Shown piece after piece: positions 5,243 to 6,905 of a DNA stretch of 6,905 bases (positions are counted from its first letter, which is position 1; every line of letters begins with the position of its first letter). The notes under the pieces are model-generated. The model ran no database searches and was not told the DNA's origin. It was given only the letters and a program-made list of their open reading frames with translations. The position numbers and the translations under genes are program-made. The DNA comes from Candidatus Delongbacteria bacterium (GTDB lineage: Bacteria; UBA4055): assembly GCA_013139625.1 (NCBI GenBank), contig WTAK01000201.1, forward strand, positions 1-6,905, in the 5' to 3' direction.

Positions 5243-6456
5243 AATATAGAAAGTATGATCACAAAAAAGATAAAAAAGCAGTTTTTAGGATTTGGAATGA
5301 AGTTGGTTGGGCATCAAAAGAAGATTCGTATTCTTTTAAAACCTTTATTCCAAAAAGCAGGGCAATAGTATCGGAAGTTAATGGAGAAGCTGAATGTCTT
5401 GTTCTGTCAGATATAGGAGATTATTTCTATGATGGGGCAAAATTAAAATTTTCAGCAATAACCGGAGTAACTACAAGTTTTGTTGCAAGAAAGCAGAAAT
5501 TGGCTTTAAAATTAACAGCTAAAAAAATCGCATTGGATGCTATTGATGGTGCTGAAGTTACCGGATTAGGTATTTTTGACCAAGGATTTTATAATCTTCT
5601 CGGTTATGGGAATGGAAGTTATGAACATTTTATGACATTTGTACCTTCATCTCTTAAAATACAAAGAGATATTCCTGCCCCTGAAAGAATAGGCCTGAAA
5701 CAAGCAAAAGAAATATATAAATTAAAAGTAAAGAGATATAAAGTGCACGGCAGCGTGAATTTATCAGAGCACTGTTCTAGCGGAGATATCCATGAAAATA
5801 AAGGATTCCAAGGTTATGGTTTCAGAGATAAAAACGAGGATATTTCTCATATGATCTTACTTTTCGGCAAAGGAAATGAACATGGGCCATTCAGGCTGAA
5901 TCTTTTATATCAGAACTATGATCAATTCTTGGATCTTCTAGCACTTATCAAAAGCTTTGGAGATCAGATCTACCTTTGCAAAATTACCGAGCCTGCAGGA
6001 ATTCAATTTCAAGATTTTCTAGATAAACCTTTTAAGTATCGAGGAATTTCAGAAAAGGGTAAATATGAGAATAAATTAACTGCTACAAGTTGGTGGCAGA
6101 TGAGAATATCAAATCTTGAAAATTGTATCAGTAAAACAAAAGCTATTACAAATGTTAAGTTCAACTTAAATCTTAATGATCCTATTTCAAAGTATCTTGA
6201 AGATAAATCTAAATGGAAAGGTATTTCGGGAGATTATATTATATCTCTGGGGAAGAGATCTAGTGCTAAGAAAGGTTTTGATAAGAATTTGATGACTATG
6301 GAAGCTGGAGTTGGAGCTTTTTCAAGGCTATGGTCAGGTGGTTTGAAAGCTACTGAATTGAGTTTCTCTGATGAACTGAAAGCACCTAAGAAATTATTAT
6401 CGCAGTTAGATAAAGCTATCTGTTTACCAAAACCTCATTTTGATTGGGAGTTCTAG
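5239..6456 (+). CDS. Eis-like GNAT N-acetyltransferase with C-terminal SCP2-like domain
   Basis: The protein has 405 residues. The ATG at 5239 lies in an ATGA overlap with the exonuclease stop, with AAGGAGAG just upstream; the GTG at 5209 in the same frame lacks such a site. Residues 1-125 are a GNAT domain with the Eis-type core ITGVTTSF (74-81) and GIFDQGFYNLLGYG (111-124). Tyr118 matches the general-acid tyrosine of mycobacterial Eis. A second, degenerate GNAT-like half occupies the middle. From about residue 310 a sterol-carrier-like domain shows GAFSRLWSGGLKATEL. The protein ends in HFDWEF, and a terminal Phe carboxylate is the catalytic base in Eis. Eis proteins acetylate amines on aminoglycosides, peptides or proteins; the substrate here is unknown. 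The acetyl-CoA loop (RxxGxA, normally with Gly) reads RKQKLA at 84-89, with Lys87 replacing the Gly, so CoA binding may be altered. Translationally coupled to the exonuclease. Confidence 0.85.
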   Translation: MKYRKYDHKKDKKAVFRIWNEVGWASKEDSYSFKTFIPKSRAIVSEVNGEAECLVLSDIGDYFYDGAKLKFSAITGVTTSFVARKQKLALKLTAKKIALDAIDGAEVTGLGIFDQGFYNLLGYGNGSYEHFMTFVPSSLKIQRDIPAPERIGLKQAKEIYKLKVKRYKVHGSVNLSEHCSSGDIHENKGFQGYGFRDKNEDISHMILLFGKGNEHGPFRLNLLYQNYDQFLDLLALIKSFGDQIYLCKITEPAGIQFQDFLDKPFKYRGISEKGKYENKLTATSWWQMRISNLENCISKTKAITNVKFNLNLNDPISKYLEDKSKWKGISGDYIISLGKRSSAKKGFDKNLMTMEAGVGAFSRLWSGGLKATELSFSDELKAPKKLLSQLDKAICLPKPHFDWEF

Positions 6457-6492
6457 AATTCTTCGTAATTACAAAATAATTTTAAATATCAG

Positions 6493-6521
6493 TTGAGAAT
6501 CAGAGAAATATTGCTTATAAT
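6493..6521 (+). promoter_or_regulatory. Strong sigma70-type promoter for the 6609 gene
   Basis: TTGAGA at 6493-6498 and a consensus TATAAT at 6516-6521 are separated by exactly 17 bp. This is the best promoter in the window. Transcription should start near 6527-6529, leaving a leader of about 80 nt before the ATG at 6609. The leader begins almost exactly at the stem-loop described separately. Confidence 0.75.
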
Positions 6522-6526
6522 ATCGT

Positions 6527-6587
6527 GTTGTTAGTTATTACTGATTCAGGCATAGTATTAATCAGTTGTCGATAACTAATCAGCAAC
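6527..6587 (+). promoter_or_regulatory. Long stem-loop in the 5' leader
   Basis: Twenty consecutive bases, 6527-6546, can pair with downstream sequence in three blocks: GTTG with CAAC (6584-6587), TTAGTTATT with GATAACTAA (6571-6579, one G-U pair) and ACTGATT with AATCAGT (6560-6566). The only interruptions are two 4-base bulges, both on the 3' side (6567-6570 and 6580-6583), plus a 13-base loop (6547-6559). TAATCAG occurs twice, at 6559-6565 and 6577-6583, so the ACTGATT arm has an alternative partner. The structure ends 11 bases before the AGGTGA ribosome binding site (6599-6604). It could be a stabilising 5' hairpin, a switch or a protein-binding leader; it fits no riboswitch class I recognise. 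Confidence 0.55.
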
Positions 6588-6608
6588 TAATCTTAAGTAG
6601 GTGAAGCA

Positions 6609-6905
6609 ATGATAAAAACACATTCATTTCATATCCCTGTAATGGGAATCGGGTTTACAATTGACACTCCATTAAAAATTTCTCAATTCGGAATTGATTC
6701 GGTAATTTCTCTAGTTGACGATATTCTATTGGAGAAATTAAGAAAATTCTATTGTGAAGAATTTGAAATGCCGTACAAAGAGATCAGCAAGAATATTGAA
6801 GATTTTAGAGCAAAAAGGATCACTTCATATCTAGATCTAATAAATGATCTGGCAAAGAAGAAATTTGAAGAATTTAAAAATGCTGCTTCTAAGAGAGGTA
6901 GTGAG
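6609..6905 (+). CDS. Conserved-looking protein of unknown function, N-terminal 99 residues (3' end outside window)
   Basis: The ATG at 6609 follows AGGTGA (6599-6604) and a strong promoter. The frame is open to the right edge, so the protein is incomplete. It begins with a polar and hydrophobic segment, HSFHIPVMGIGFTIDTPLK, then FGIDSVISLVDDILLEKLRKFY. From about residue 50 it is a charged helical stretch (YKEISKNIEDFRAKRITSYLDLIND and beyond). There is no signal peptide or membrane segment. The start, strand-Gly-loop-TPLK-helix-DSVIS strand, recalls the first beta/alpha unit of TIM-barrel enzymes such as FMN- or nucleotide-binding oxidoreductases. That is an impression from pattern only. I do not recognise the family and assign no function. 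Confidence 0.75.
   Translation, partial: MIKTHSFHIPVMGIGFTIDTPLKISQFGIDSVISLVDDILLEKLRKFYCEEFEMPYKEISKNIEDFRAKRITSYLDLINDLAKKKFEEFKNAASKRGSE

Noticed and set aside
6448..6490. Possible terminator after the acetyltransferase gene
   Set aside because: Only short AT-rich palindromes (around TCTAGA, GAATTC and GTAATTAC) are present, with no GC-rich stem or U-tract.
1..6905. tRNA, rRNA, CRISPR array, insertion sequence or integrase attachment site
   Set aside because: No cloverleaf-like sequence, regularly spaced repeats, transposase motif or long terminal inverted repeats were seen on either strand.

Overview
The window is AT-rich (roughly one third G+C by eye) and bacterial, with tightly packed genes and short intergenic gaps. 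Most starts carry strong Shine-Dalgarno sequences (AAGGAG/GGAGG types), and two promoters look sigma70-like. One gene is a lipoprotein with a six-bladed beta-propeller of the kind common in the Bacteroidota/FCB group. Strong Shine-Dalgarno use argues against a typical Bacteroidota. An FCB-relative lineage such as Cloacimonadota, Delongbacteria or Marinimicrobia is my best guess, as inference only; no rRNA or marker gene is present to settle it.

Layout, left to right. (1) Positions 1-605 (+) hold the C-terminal part of a TOPRIM-domain protein that begins outside the window. (2) Positions 644-1783 (+) encode a lipoprotein with a beta-propeller, closed by a textbook intrinsic terminator (1808-1835). 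(3) Positions 1938-2575 (+) hold a VapBC-type toxin-antitoxin pair with an ATGA overlap, preceded by a candidate operator inverted repeat. (4) Positions 2546-4576 (-) hold a three-gene operon: PTS EIIA type-2 protein, then a CPA2-type cation/proton antiporter, then a small PII-like protein. The last two are joined by a TAATG junction. The PII-like gene overlaps the 3' end of vapC by 30 nt tail to tail. (5) Positions 4577-4735 are a divergent promoter region. (6) Positions 4736-6456 (+) hold a translationally coupled pair: a DEDDh 3'-5' exonuclease and an Eis-like GNAT acetyltransferase with a C-terminal SCP2-like domain. (7) Positions 6457-6608 contain a very good promoter and a long 5'-leader stem-loop, followed by the N-terminal 99 codons of an unrecognised conserved-looking protein that runs off the right edge.

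The most interesting functional unit is the EIIA/antiporter/PII-like operon. The antiporter is a bare membrane domain with no cytosolic regulatory domain. The genes on either side encode two small soluble proteins from classical sensing families: phosphorelay state (PTS) and nucleotide or metabolite state (PII). A simple reading is an ion antiporter gated by two metabolic inputs. The exonuclease/acetyltransferase pair and the structured leader at 6527-6587 are the next most notable items. No tRNA, rRNA, CRISPR array or insertion sequence was seen.
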